From positions 1 to 17,908 of the forward strand of contig CALLKI010000101.1 in NCBI GenBank assembly GCA_938008415.1: a DNA stretch of 17,908 bases. Reading direction: 5' to 3'. The notes below the pieces were generated by a model. That model was not told the origin of the DNA, ran no database searches, and worked only from the letters and a program-made list of their open reading frames with translations. The translations under genes and the position numbers were made by a program. The stretch comes from an uncultured Luteimonas sp. (GTDB lineage: Bacteria; Pseudomonadota; Gammaproteobacteria; Xanthomonadales; Xanthomonadaceae). Each line of letters begins with the position of its first letter. Positions within the stretch are counted from its first letter, which is position 1. Below, piece by piece: positions 1-8,899 of the stretch.

Positions 1-469
1 CAAGGTCAAGAGCAGCACGCGCAAGGCCGACACCGGCAAGCTGCTGGCCGAGGTCGAGCCCGAGGACCTGATCAAGTACGGCCTGATCCCCGAGTTCGTC
101 GGCCGCCTGCCGGTGGTCGCCACGCTCGAGGAGCTGGACGAGCAGGCCCTGGTCAGGATCCTGACCGAGCCGAAGAACGCGCTCACCAAGCAGTTCAGGA
201 AGCTGTTCGAGATGGAGGGCGTGGAGCTGGAGTTCCGCCCGGACGCCCTGACCGCGATCGCGCGCAAGGCCCTCAAGCGCAAGACCGGCGCGCGTGGCCT
301 GCGCACCATCGTCGAGTCGGTGCTGCTCGACACCATGTACGAGCTTCCGTCGATGGAGAACGTCAGCAAGGTGGTGGTGGACGAGTCGGTCATCGAGCAC
401 AAGTCCGAGCCGTACCTGATCTTCCAGACCCCTGCGTCCCCGTCGCAGAAGGTCGCGTCGGCCGACTGA
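1..469 (+). CDS. clpX: ATP-dependent Clp protease ATP-binding subunit ClpX (3' end only)
   Basis: ClpX is the AAA+ hexamer that unfolds substrates and threads them into the ClpP peptidase in the cytoplasm. The window opens inside the gene. Reading from base 2 gives about 155 codons, so roughly the last third of a protein that is normally about 425 residues. Seen directly: the IPEFVGRLPVV segment (bases 86-118), whose arginine (104-106) corresponds to the arginine finger of the family, and the GARGLR sensor-2 motif (287-304) whose first arginine contacts nucleotide. The end of the protein carries the usual DTMYELPS and VVVDESVI stretches. The stop is TGA at 467-469. The zinc-binding domain, Walker motifs and pore loops lie upstream of the window and cannot be judged. 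lon follows on the same strand after about 160 bases, the common proteobacterial order clpX-lon. Identification is very secure; the 5' end is simply cut off by the window edge. Confidence 0.97.
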   Translation, partial: KVKSSTRKADTGKLLAEVEPEDLIKYGLIPEFVGRLPVVATLEELDEQALVRILTEPKNALTKQFRKLFEMEGVELEFRPDALTAIARKALKRKTGARGLRTIVESVLLDTMYELPSMENVSKVVVDESVIEHKSEPYLIFQTPASPSQKVASAD

Positions 470-503
470 CGGCCGGCCCGGCGGCCCGCCGGGGCCGTTG
501 TTG
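469..503 (+). terminator. GC-rich hairpin after clpX, possible terminator
   Basis: Directly after the clpX stop, ACGGCC (469-474) can pair with GGCCGT (493-498), or GGCCC (475-479) with GGGCC (492-496), enclosing further G+C pairing. TTGTTG follows at 498-503. The T tract is poor, so this may be a weak terminator or only an mRNA 3'-end structure. It separates clpX from the proposed lon promoter. Confidence 0.4.
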
Positions 504-556
504 CCCGCCATTCATCCGGACCTACGCGTCGCCCGCCGGCCCCGCCGGCGGGCGCG

Positions 557-585
557 CTTGCATCCGCCCGCCGCAGGCCCCATAA
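557..585 (+). promoter_or_regulatory. Candidate sigma-32 (heat-shock) promoter of lon
   Basis: CTTGCA (557-562) stands 15 bases before CCCCATAA (578-585). The heat-shock sigma factor RpoH recognises roughly CTTGAAA, 12-17 bases, CCCCATNT; here the -35 box differs by about one base in its core and the -10 core CCCCAT is exact. A start near base 592 would leave a leader of about 37 bases before the lon ATG at 629. lon is a known sigma-32 gene in E. coli, so position and function agree. No good sigma-70 hexamer pair is visible in the same interval. The match is by eye. Confidence 0.6.
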
Positions 586-628
586 CGGCAGCGGGGCCAG
601 GCCCCCGTTGCCCCAACCGGAACAGGAA

Positions 629-3082
<2,454 letters not shown>

Positions 3083-3084
3083 TG

Positions 3085-3120
3085 CCCGGTCCCCGGCGCG
3101 TGAGCGCGCCGGGGACCGGG
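3085..3120 (+). terminator. Perfect 16-bp hairpin after lon, no T tract
   Basis: Bases 3085-3100 and 3105-3120 are exact reverse complements (16 base pairs, almost all G-C) around a TGAG loop, beginning three bases after the lon stop. What follows is ATCCGCG, so there is no U run and this is not a textbook intrinsic terminator. It may end or protect the lon transcript 3' end, or pause polymerase ahead of the HU promoter. Confidence 0.55.
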
Positions 3121-3157
3121 ATCCGCGACCTGCCGTGGCCGGATTTGCGGCCGGAGG

Positions 3158-3186
3158 TCGAAATCACCGGGATCAGCACGTAAAAT
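3158..3186 (+). promoter_or_regulatory. Probable sigma-70 promoter of the HU gene
   Basis: TCGAAA (3158-3163, four of six to TTGACA) and TAAAAT (3181-3186, five of six to TATAAT) are separated by 17 bases. This A+T-rich -10 stands out in a very G+C-rich stretch. A start near 3193 gives a leader of about 97 bases before the HU ATG at 3290. It lies just downstream of the lon hairpin, which fits a separate transcription unit for HU and the tRNAs. Confidence 0.5.
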
Positions 3187-3289
3187 GTCGCCCCTCCAGT
3201 ATTTCACCCGGCCGGGACGGTCGCGGGTTTACCCCCGTATGGCAGGTCCGGCCCCATCAGGCGGCATCGCCCGCACAAGGAGTCATCCA

Positions 3290-3568
3290 ATGCCAGTGAA
3301 CAAGAGTGAGTTGATCGACCAGGTGGCCGATAAGGCCGGCCTGTCCAAGGCCGACGCCGGTCGTGCGCTCGATGCCGTGATCGATGCCATTGCCGACGCC
3401 CTCAAGCGTGGCGACACCGTCAATCTGGTGGGCTTCGGCTCGTTCTCGGTCAAGACCCGTGCCGCCCGCACCGGCCGGAACCCGCGGACCAAGGAGACCA
3501 TCCAGATCCCGGCCTCGAACAACCCCGTCTTCAAGGCTGGCAAAGCGCTCAAGGATGCTGTAAACTGA
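3290..3568 (+). CDS. hupB: DNA-binding protein HU-beta type
   Basis: HU is a small histone-like dimer that bends and compacts DNA in the nucleoid. The protein is 92 residues (family about 90). Residues 1-45 form the helical dimerisation part (NKSELIDQVADKAGLSK); GFGSF at 48-52 and the beta-arm GRNPRTKE at 62-69, with the conserved Pro65 that inserts between base pairs, are clearly present; the end FKAGKALKDAVN is canonical. The start is ATG 3290: AAGGAG at 3277-3282 sits seven bases upstream, and homology begins exactly there. An upstream in-frame extension to 3185 has no such support. The gene lies directly after lon, as hupB does in many gammaproteobacteria, which is why I prefer hupB over hupA. 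Only 24 bases separate its stop from tRNA-Val. Confidence 0.97.
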   Translation: MPVNKSELIDQVADKAGLSKADAGRALDAVIDAIADALKRGDTVNLVGFGSFSVKTRAARTGRNPRTKETIQIPASNNPVFKAGKALKDAVN

Positions 3569-3592
3569 GCTTCTCCTGAGTTGTTCCCTGAC

Positions 3593-3667
<75 letters not shown>

Positions 3668-3692
3668 AGGGCACGCTGAACCAGAACAACGC

Positions 3693-3769
3693 GGAGCGGT
3701 AGTTCAGCCGGTTAGAATGCTGGCCTGTCACGCCGGAGGTCGCGGGTTCGAGTCCCGTCCGCTCCGCCA
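3693..3769 (+). tRNA. tRNA-Asp, anticodon GTC (GUC)
   Basis: The acceptor arm GGAGCGG (3693-3699) pairs with CCGCTCC (3759-3765), with discriminator G3766 and encoded CCA (3767-3769). The anticodon stem CTGGC/GCCGG encloses the loop CTGTCAC with anticodon GTC at 3727-3729, reading GAC and GAU. The T-arm contains GGTTCGAGTCC. It is 77 bases long and lies 25 bases after tRNA-Val, sharing its transcript and the terminator at 3779-3810. Confidence 0.98.
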
Positions 3770-3778
3770 CTTTTCCCG

Positions 3779-3810
3779 GGAACCCCGCCTTGCGCGGGGT
3801 TCCGTTTTTT
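3779..3810 (+). terminator. Intrinsic terminator of the HU-tRNA unit
   Basis: GGAACCCCGC (3779-3788) pairs perfectly with GCGGGGTTCC (3794-3803) around a five-base loop, followed by G and six T residues (3805-3810). This is a textbook Rho-independent terminator, nine bases after the tRNA-Asp CCA. Confidence 0.93.
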
Positions 3811-3884
3811 CCGCCCCTGGTTCGCCGCCGGCCCGCGGCCTTGGTCCGCCCGGCCATGGCCCCGGCGGAAGCGGCCGCATGCGG

Positions 3885-3890
3885 TAAACT
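3885..3890 (+). promoter_or_regulatory. Possible -10 element of ppiD
   Basis: TAAACT (3885-3890, four of six to TATAAT) lies 29 bases before the ppiD ATG, after the tRNA terminator. I see no convincing -35 partner, so this is a weak call resting on position and on the local A+T content. Confidence 0.3.
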
Positions 3891-3919
3891 GGTCGGCTCA
3901 GCCCATCCTGCGCCAGACC

Positions 3920-5890
3920 ATGCTGCAAACCCTTCGCGAAAAGACTTCCGGCTGGATCGCGGCCGTCATCCTGGCCATCGTCGTGGTGCCGTTCGCCTTC
4001 TTCGGCATGGAGCGTTACCTGTTCCAGGCCAATGCGACCTACGCCGCGAAGGTCGAGGCGCCGCCGTCGTGGTGGCAGTCGGCCCCGTCGTGGTGGCCGG
4101 TGTCCATGCTGTGGGAGAAGCGCGAGATCAGCGCGGAGGAGTTCCGCAACGCGTTCGACCAGGCCCGCCTGCAGCGCCGCAGCATCGAGGGTGACGCCTT
4201 CGATCCCCGCGCGTTCGAGAGCGCCGAGAACAAGCGCGCGGTCCTGGAGGACCTGATCGACCGCACAGTGCTGCGCCTGGCGGCCGAGCGCGCCGGCATC
4301 GTCGCCAGTGACGCGCAGGTCCGCGAGGCGATCGCCCAGGTGCCCGAGTTCCAGGTCGATGGCCGTTTCGACGCGCAGCGCTACCAGATGGCGATCCAGT
4401 CGCAGGGGCAGACGCCGCGGATGCACCAGGAATTCGTGCGCGGGATCCTGCAGCAGGCGATCATCCCGTTGCAGCTGTCGCAGTCGGCGTTCGTGACCGA
4501 CGGCGAGCTGGACCGCATGCTGCGTCTGCTCGGCGAGCGTCGTGACGTGTCGTACGTGGTCCTGCCGCCGCCGGAAGAGGACGATGCCGGGGTCGGCGAG
4601 CAGGAGATCCAGGCCTGGTACGAGGCGCACGCGTCCGGGTACCGCGCGCCGGAGAAAGTCACCATCGAGTACGTGGACATCGACGGCTCGACGCTCCCGG
4701 AGCCCGTGCTGGACGAGGCCACGCTGCGGGCCCGGTACGAACAGCAGAAGTCGCGGTTCGTCGAGCCCGAGCAGCGTCTTGTCTCGCACATCCTGGTGCC
4801 GGTCGAGGCGGGTGCGGACGAAGCCACGCGGAAGGCCGCGGAGGAGAAGGCCCGCGCGATCGCCGCGCAGGCGCGGCAGCCGGGCGCGGACTTCGCCGCG
4901 CTGGCACGTGCCAACCCGGGCGACCCGGTCTCGGCCGCCGACGGCGGTGACCTCGGCTGGATCGCGCGCGACGGCAGCATGGTCAAGCCGTTCGAGGACG
5001 CGGTGTTCGCGGCCCAGGCCGGCGTCGTCGGCGACCCGGTCAGGACCGAGTTCGGCTGGCACGTCATCCTCGTGCGCGAGGTGAAGCCCGGCATGCAGGT
5101 GCCCTTCGAGTCGGTGCGTGACGCACTCGCCGCGGAGATGGCCGAGACCGAGCGCGAGCGCGCCTTCAACGACCTGGTGGGCCGCTTCGTCGACGAGGTC
5201 AACAGGAACCCGACCTCGCTCGAGGCCGCGGCGCAGGCGCTGGACCTGCCGGTGCAGCGCCTGGGGCCGTTCGCGCGCGGCGAGGGCACCGGCATCGCCG
5301 CGATCCCCGCTGTGGCGCGCGCGGCGTTCTCCGACTCCCTGGTCCAGGACGGCACGGTCAGCGACCCGATCGAGGTGTCGCAGACGCGCAGCGTCCTGAT
5401 CCGCGTGGCCGAGCATTTCCCCGAGCGCGCGCTGACGCTCGACGAGGTGCGCGACCGCGTCATCGCCGAGATCCGCGCCGACCGTACCCGCAAGCGCCTG
5501 GAGGCCGAGGCCGACGCGATGCTCGGGCGCCTGGCCAGGGGCGAGGGGCTGGCCATGCTGGCGCAGGAGCGTGGCGTGGAATTGCATTCCATCCCCGGGC
5601 TGGCGCGGGGCGTGCCGATGCCGGACCCGCGTGCCGCGGACGCCTTCTTCCGCGCGCCGGCGCCGGCCGACGGCAAACCGTCCACCGGCAAGTCGCCCAC
5701 GTCGGATGGCGGCATGGTGGTGTTCACCGTGGACAAGGTCACCCCGGGCAACCCGCAGGAGGCCAACGAGCAGGAGCGCGCATTGCTGCGCATGCAGCTG
5801 GCGGCCGTGCTCGGCAACGCGGATGTGGAAGCCCTGCGCGGCGCGCTGCGCAAGGGGATGAAGGTCACTGTGGTCGAGTCGCGGCTCTGA
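3920..5890 (+). CDS. ppiD: Periplasmic folding chaperone PpiD (SurA/parvulin family, membrane-anchored)
   Basis: PpiD is an inner-membrane protein with a large periplasmic part that meets proteins leaving the Sec translocon. The product has 656 residues (E. coli about 620). Residues 12-30 form one transmembrane helix (IAAVILAIVVVPFAFF) with a short basic cytoplasmic N-terminus. Residues 70-210 resemble the SurA-type chaperone domain. A parvulin (PPIC) domain runs from about 285 to 388, starting VSHILVPVE and ending FGWHVILVREV; in E. coli the equivalent domain is catalytically inactive, and activity cannot be decided here. A second chaperone-like segment fills the C-terminus. Unusual is a twice-repeated PSWW motif at residues 49-59, just after the membrane. 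The start ATG 3920 places the membrane helix correctly. The neighbours clpX, lon and HU are the usual context. The gene has its own terminator downstream. Confidence 0.95.
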   Translation: MLQTLREKTSGWIAAVILAIVVVPFAFFGMERYLFQANATYAAKVEAPPSWWQSAPSWWPVSMLWEKREISAEEFRNAFDQARLQRRSIEGDAFDPRAFESAENKRAVLEDLIDRTVLRLAAERAGIVASDAQVREAIAQVPEFQVDGRFDAQRYQMAIQSQGQTPRMHQEFVRGILQQAIIPLQLSQSAFVTDGELDRMLRLLGERRDVSYVVLPPPEEDDAGVGEQEIQAWYEAHASGYRAPEKVTIEYVDIDGSTLPEPVLDEATLRARYEQQKSRFVEPEQRLVSHILVPVEAGADEATRKAAEEKARAIAAQARQPGADFAALARANPGDPVSAADGGDLGWIARDGSMVKPFEDAVFAAQAGVVGDPVRTEFGWHVILVREVKPGMQVPFESVRDALAAEMAETERERAFNDLVGRFVDEVNRNPTSLEAAAQALDLPVQRLGPFARGEGTGIAAIPAVARAAFSDSLVQDGTVSDPIEVSQTRSVLIRVAEHFPERALTLDEVRDRVIAEIRADRTRKRLEAEADAMLGRLARGEGLAMLAQERGVELHSIPGLARGVPMPDPRAADAFFRAPAPADGKPSTGKSPTSDGGMVVFTVDKVTPGNPQEANEQERALLRMQLAAVLGNADVEALRGALRKGMKVTVVESRL

Positions 5891-5916
5891 GCCGCGGCAG
5901 GCCCGGACACCCGTGC

Positions 5917-5950
5917 AAACGAAAGCCCGGCATCGCCGGGCTTTCGTTTT
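5917..5950. terminator. Bidirectional intrinsic terminator between ppiD and fabI
   Basis: Bases 5917-5931 and 5935-5949 are perfect reverse complements (15 base pairs) around the loop ATC. The stem has an AAACGAAAG flank on one side and CTTTCGTTTT on the other, so it ends in a U run when read from either strand. It lies 26 bases past the ppiD stop and 25 bases past the fabI stop. Confidence 0.92.
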
Positions 5951-5974
5951 ACTGCGCAGGGAATTGCGGCGGGG

Positions 5975-6781
5975 TTATTCGTCGCTGCCGCCGGTCTCCA
6001 GCCCGGTCATGCCGAGGATGTTGTAGCCGGCATCGACGTAGGTCACCTCGCCGGTCACGCCGGCGGCGAGGTCGGAGCACAGGAACGCGGCGACGTTGCC
6101 CACGTCCTCGATGGTGACCGTCCTGCGCAGCGGCGCGTTCGCCTCGACGTGTCCGAGGATCCTGCGGAAGCCGCCGATGCCCGAGGCGGCGAGGGTCTTG
6201 ATCGGGCCGGCGGAGATCGCGTTGACGCGGATGCCCTCGGGACCGAGGTTGAGCGCCAGGTAGCGCACCGTGGCCTCGAGGCTGGCCTTGGCCACGCCCA
6301 TGACGTTGTAGTTGGGCAGCGCGCGCTCGGCGCCAAGGTAGGTCAGGGTCAGCAGCGCGCCCTTGCGGCCCTGCATCAGCGGGCGCGCGGCCTTGGCCAG
6401 CGCCGCGAACGAGTAGGCGGAGATGTCGTGCGCGATCGCGAAGTTCTCGCGGGTCAGGCCGTCGAGGAACTGCCCGGAGATCGCCTCGCGCGGGGCGAAG
6501 GCGATGGCGTGGACGAGGATGTCGAAGCCGTCGCCCCAGTGCCCGGCGAGGCTCTCGAACAGGGCGGAGATCTGCGCATCGTCGGCGACGTCGAGCGGGA
6601 ACGAAGGGCCGCCGCCGAGCTTGCCGGCCACTTCCTCGACCCGCGACCTGAGCTTGTCGTTCTGGTAGGTGAAAGCCAGTTCCGCGCCTTCGCGGTACAT
6701 CGCCTCGGCGATGCCGTTGGCGATCGAACGCTGGCTGGCGATGCCGGTGATGAGTGCGCGCTTGCCTTGCAGGAAACCCAT
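5975..6781 (-). CDS. fabI: Enoyl-[acyl-carrier-protein] reductase (NADH) FabI
   Basis: FabI reduces the trans-2-enoyl-ACP intermediate in the last step of each fatty acid elongation round. It belongs to the short-chain dehydrogenase fold and is cytoplasmic. The product is 268 residues (E. coli 262). Seen: the nucleotide-binding start GKRALITGIASQRSIANGIA at residues 6-25; the FPLDV stretch binding the adenine; catalytic Tyr158 and Lys165 in YNVMGVAK (the Tyr-x6-Lys pattern of FabI, not the Tyr-x8-Lys of FabV), with Tyr148 before them; and NAISAGPIKTLAASGI at 187-202. The start is ATG at 6781; upstream codons in frame belong to noncoding sequence and mltD antisense. Only a weak Shine-Dalgarno (GCGAG) precedes it. 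It lies 25 bases after mltD on the same strand, so it is probably the last gene of gloB-mltD-fabI. Confidence 0.97.
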   Translation of the reverse strand: MGFLQGKRALITGIASQRSIANGIAEAMYREGAELAFTYQNDKLRSRVEEVAGKLGGGPSFPLDVADDAQISALFESLAGHWGDGFDILVHAIAFAPREAISGQFLDGLTRENFAIAHDISAYSFAALAKAARPLMQGRKGALLTLTYLGAERALPNYNVMGVAKASLEATVRYLALNLGPEGIRVNAISAGPIKTLAASGIGGFRRILGHVEANAPLRRTVTIEDVGNVAAFLCSDLAAGVTGEVTYVDAGYNILGMTGLETGGSDE

Positions 6782-6806
6782 GGGATGCTCGCGTTGTGGG
6801 ACGCGC

Positions 6807-8099
6807 CTATTCTGCCATGGCGCGGGGAACGGCCTCCCCGGCATCACCGTCGATCCGCAGCACCTTGCCGGGCCGCAGCACGGCGCGCGCGTCCAGACCG
6901 TTGCGCGCGAGCAGTTCACGCACCGGCACGCCGTAACGGCGGGCGATGGTCCAGGCGGTGTCGCCGCGGGCGACGGTGTGGCTGCGGGCGGTGGCCGGCG
7001 GCCGGTCCGTCCCCGGGCCCGTTTCCCCGCCTGGGAATCCGTCCGCCGCCGCTGCGGCCCGTGCCGCCTGCGTTGCGGGCGCGGCGTCCGCAGGCGCCAG
7101 CACGCTGCGCCCGTGGCGGCCGATCCGGCCGCCGGCATGCGCCGGGTTGAGCCGGCGCAGCAGGGCGGGGTCGAGGCCATGCGCGCGGGCGAAGGCGTCG
7201 AGGCTGGTGATGTCCCCGGGCACCGCCATCGCCGCCAGCACCGGGACCGGACGGTCCAGCTGGCGCAACCAGGCCTCGCGGTCCTCGGCCTCCTCGAAGA
7301 TGCAGGACAGGGCGTGCAGCTTGCGCACGTAGGCGCGGGTGATCGGGGGCAGGGCCAGCTTGCCGTGGTCGGCACCGGCCGGCGGCTGCCCGCTGCGGCG
7401 CAGCGCGCCGAGCACACGGTACTCGCCGGTGTTGAATGCCATCACCGCCAGCCGCCAGTCGCCGGCGAACATGCCGTGCAGGGTCTTGAGGTAGCGGACC
7501 GCGGCGACGGTGGAGTCGACCGGGGACAGGCGGCCGTCGTAGCCGTCCGTGACCGGCACGTTGTGGTTGCGCGCGGTCGTGGCGATGAACTGCCACAGCC
7601 CGGCCGGGCCGGCGGGGCTGCGGGCGCCAGGCCGGTACCCGCTCTCGACGAACGGGATCAGGGCGTATTCGGTGGGCAGGTGCGCGGCGCGCAGCATGTC
7701 CACCACGTAGCCGAACAGCGCCAGCACCTCGCCGTCGGGCGCTGCCAGCTGGCGCGGGACATGCGCGAAGTGCTGCCTCCAGCGCTCGCTGGCACCAGGT
7801 TCGCATTCCGGTTCGGCCAGGCCTTCGCGGAAGGCGCGGTAGATGTCCAGGCCCGTCCGTGGCACGGCGCCGGGATCCGTCCCCGTGCCGGGGACGTCGA
7901 CATCCGGGGCCTGCGCACTGCCGGGAGGGATTTCGTCCGGCCCGGCTCCAGGGGCGCCTGCCGCCCCGGGATCCTCCTGTGCCGGGGCCTGCGCGGGCCG
8001 GGTTTCATCTCCGGCGCGTCCCGCGGCGGCGGTCAGAGCGAGGCCACAGGCCAGCGCGGCGGCCAGCAGCGGCCGCCGCAGTGTTCCGGGGGGCCTCAT
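6807..8099 (-). CDS. mltD: Membrane-bound lytic murein transglycosylase D family, SLT domain plus one LysM
   Basis: The enzyme cleaves the glycan strand of peptidoglycan in the cell envelope, forming 1,6-anhydromuramic ends. The product has 430 residues. Residues 1-29 look like a signal peptide (basic start, LLAAALACGLALTAAAG); there is no clear lipobox, although Cys18 lies in the hydrophobic part. A Pro/Ala/Gly-rich linker follows to about residue 80. The SLT domain (about 125-235) has the catalytic Glu152 in PFVESGYRPGARSPAGPAG and the AFNTGE stretch at 221-226. A single LysM peptidoglycan-binding repeat sits at 372-416 (HTVARGDTAWTIARRYG); E. coli MltD has two or more, so this one is shorter. 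The start codon overlaps the gloB stop (ATGA, 8096-8099), and GGAAGGA lies upstream, indicating translational coupling. The mltD-gloB pair is conserved in E. coli. Confidence 0.93.
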   Translation of the reverse strand: MRPPGTLRRPLLAAALACGLALTAAAGRAGDETRPAQAPAQEDPGAAGAPGAGPDEIPPGSAQAPDVDVPGTGTDPGAVPRTGLDIYRAFREGLAEPECEPGASERWRQHFAHVPRQLAAPDGEVLALFGYVVDMLRAAHLPTEYALIPFVESGYRPGARSPAGPAGLWQFIATTARNHNVPVTDGYDGRLSPVDSTVAAVRYLKTLHGMFAGDWRLAVMAFNTGEYRVLGALRRSGQPPAGADHGKLALPPITRAYVRKLHALSCIFEEAEDREAWLRQLDRPVPVLAAMAVPGDITSLDAFARAHGLDPALLRRLNPAHAGGRIGRHGRSVLAPADAAPATQAARAAAAADGFPGGETGPGTDRPPATARSHTVARGDTAWTIARRYGVPVRELLARNGLDARAVLRPGKVLRIDGDAGEAVPRAMAE

Positions 8100-8860
8100 G
8101 CCCGGAAGTCGTCCTTCCAGCGCCGCAATCCGGCGAAAGTGGCGACGCGGTCGCCGGCGGCCGCGGGGTCACGCGCGGCCACGGCCTCGCGCACCGCGGG
8201 GGCATCCACGCGCAGGAACGGGTTGCAGGCCAGTTCGTCGGCCAGCGTAGAGGGCAGTGTGGGACTGCCGGATCCGCGCATCGCAATCACCTCCTGTTGA
8301 CGGCGCGCCAGCGCCTGGTTGTCCGGGTCGACCACGCGCGCGAACGCGGCATTGGCCAACGTATACTCGTGCCCGCAGCAGACGAGCGTCCCCAGGGGCA
8401 GGGCGGCGAGCCGGTCGAGGGAACCCAGCAGCTCGCCGGGCGTACCTTCGAACAGCCGCCCGCAACCCAGACTGAAGAGGGTGTCTCCGCAAAACAAGAT
8501 GCCGTGGCCGTGGAATGCGACATGGCTCACGGTATGGCCGGGCACGGCCAGGACCTCGAACCGCCGGCCGGCGACGTCCACCACGTCGCCGTCGCCGACC
8601 GGGTGGCTGACGCAGGGGATGCGCGGGTCGGCGGGGCCGAACACGGGCGTGCCGGGCCAGCGTTCGAGCAGCGCCGCCACGCCCCCGGTGTGGTCGGCGT
8701 GGTGGTGGGTCAGCAGGATCGCGGACGGGCGCCTGCCGCCGGCGCAGGCGGCGAGCACCGGCGTGGCGTCGCCGGGGTCGACGACCAGCAGTCCGCCGTC
8801 ATCGCTGGGCAGCGTCCAGATGTAATTGTCGGTGAAGGCGGGAAGCGGTTCGGGTCGCAT
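8096..8860 (-). CDS. gloB: Hydroxyacylglutathione hydrolase (glyoxalase II)
   Basis: GloB hydrolyses S-lactoylglutathione to D-lactate and glutathione, the second step of methylglyoxal detoxification in the cytoplasm. The product has 254 residues (E. coli 251). It shows the metallo-beta-lactamase fold signature THHHADH at 51-57 (metal ligands His52, His54, Asp56, His57), then His109 (PGHTVSH), Asp126 (FCGDTLF) and His164 (CGHEYT), all the expected binuclear-metal ligands, and the C-terminal glutathione-binding part with NPFLR at 213-217. The N-terminus PAFTDNYIW is canonical. The start is ATG 8860; an in-frame ATG at 8872 adds four residues and has AAAGG ten bases upstream, so either is possible. 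It is divergent from the YafS-like gene with about 40 bases between, so the promoters must overlap or lie within the neighbouring gene. Confidence 0.96.
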   Translation of the reverse strand: MRPEPLPAFTDNYIWTLPSDDGGLLVVDPGDATPVLAACAGGRRPSAILLTHHHADHTGGVAALLERWPGTPVFGPADPRIPCVSHPVGDGDVVDVAGRRFEVLAVPGHTVSHVAFHGHGILFCGDTLFSLGCGRLFEGTPGELLGSLDRLAALPLGTLVCCGHEYTLANAAFARVVDPDNQALARRQQEVIAMRGSGSPTLPSTLADELACNPFLRVDAPAVREAVAARDPAAAGDRVATFAGLRRWKDDFRA

Positions 8861-8886
8861 CGCGGGAAGCATCCGGCCGTGGCCTT

Positions 8887-8892
8887 TAGAAT
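8887..8892 (+). promoter_or_regulatory. -10 element placed for leaderless or near-leaderless transcription
   Basis: TAGAAT (five of six to TATAAT) ends eight bases before the ATG at 8900. A normal start 6-8 bases downstream of the hexamer would fall on or beside that ATG, so the methyltransferase-rnhA-dnaQ mRNA may have almost no leader. No Shine-Dalgarno is visible before the ATG, and no clear -35 is seen. An ATG at 8891 in the same frame overlaps the hexamer. Confidence 0.4.
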
Positions 8893-8899
8893 GGGGACC

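Noticed and set aside
3185..3289. N-terminal extension of the HU protein to an upstream start
   Set aside because: The family starts at ATG 3290, which has AAGGAG seven bases before it; the extension covers the proposed promoter and leader.
6473..6520. FabI has Ala94 where E. coli has Gly93, a position altered in triclosan-resistant mutants
   Set aside because: Alanine at this position is normal in many FabI proteins, such as that of Staphylococcus aureus, which are triclosan-sensitive, so it is no sign of resistance.
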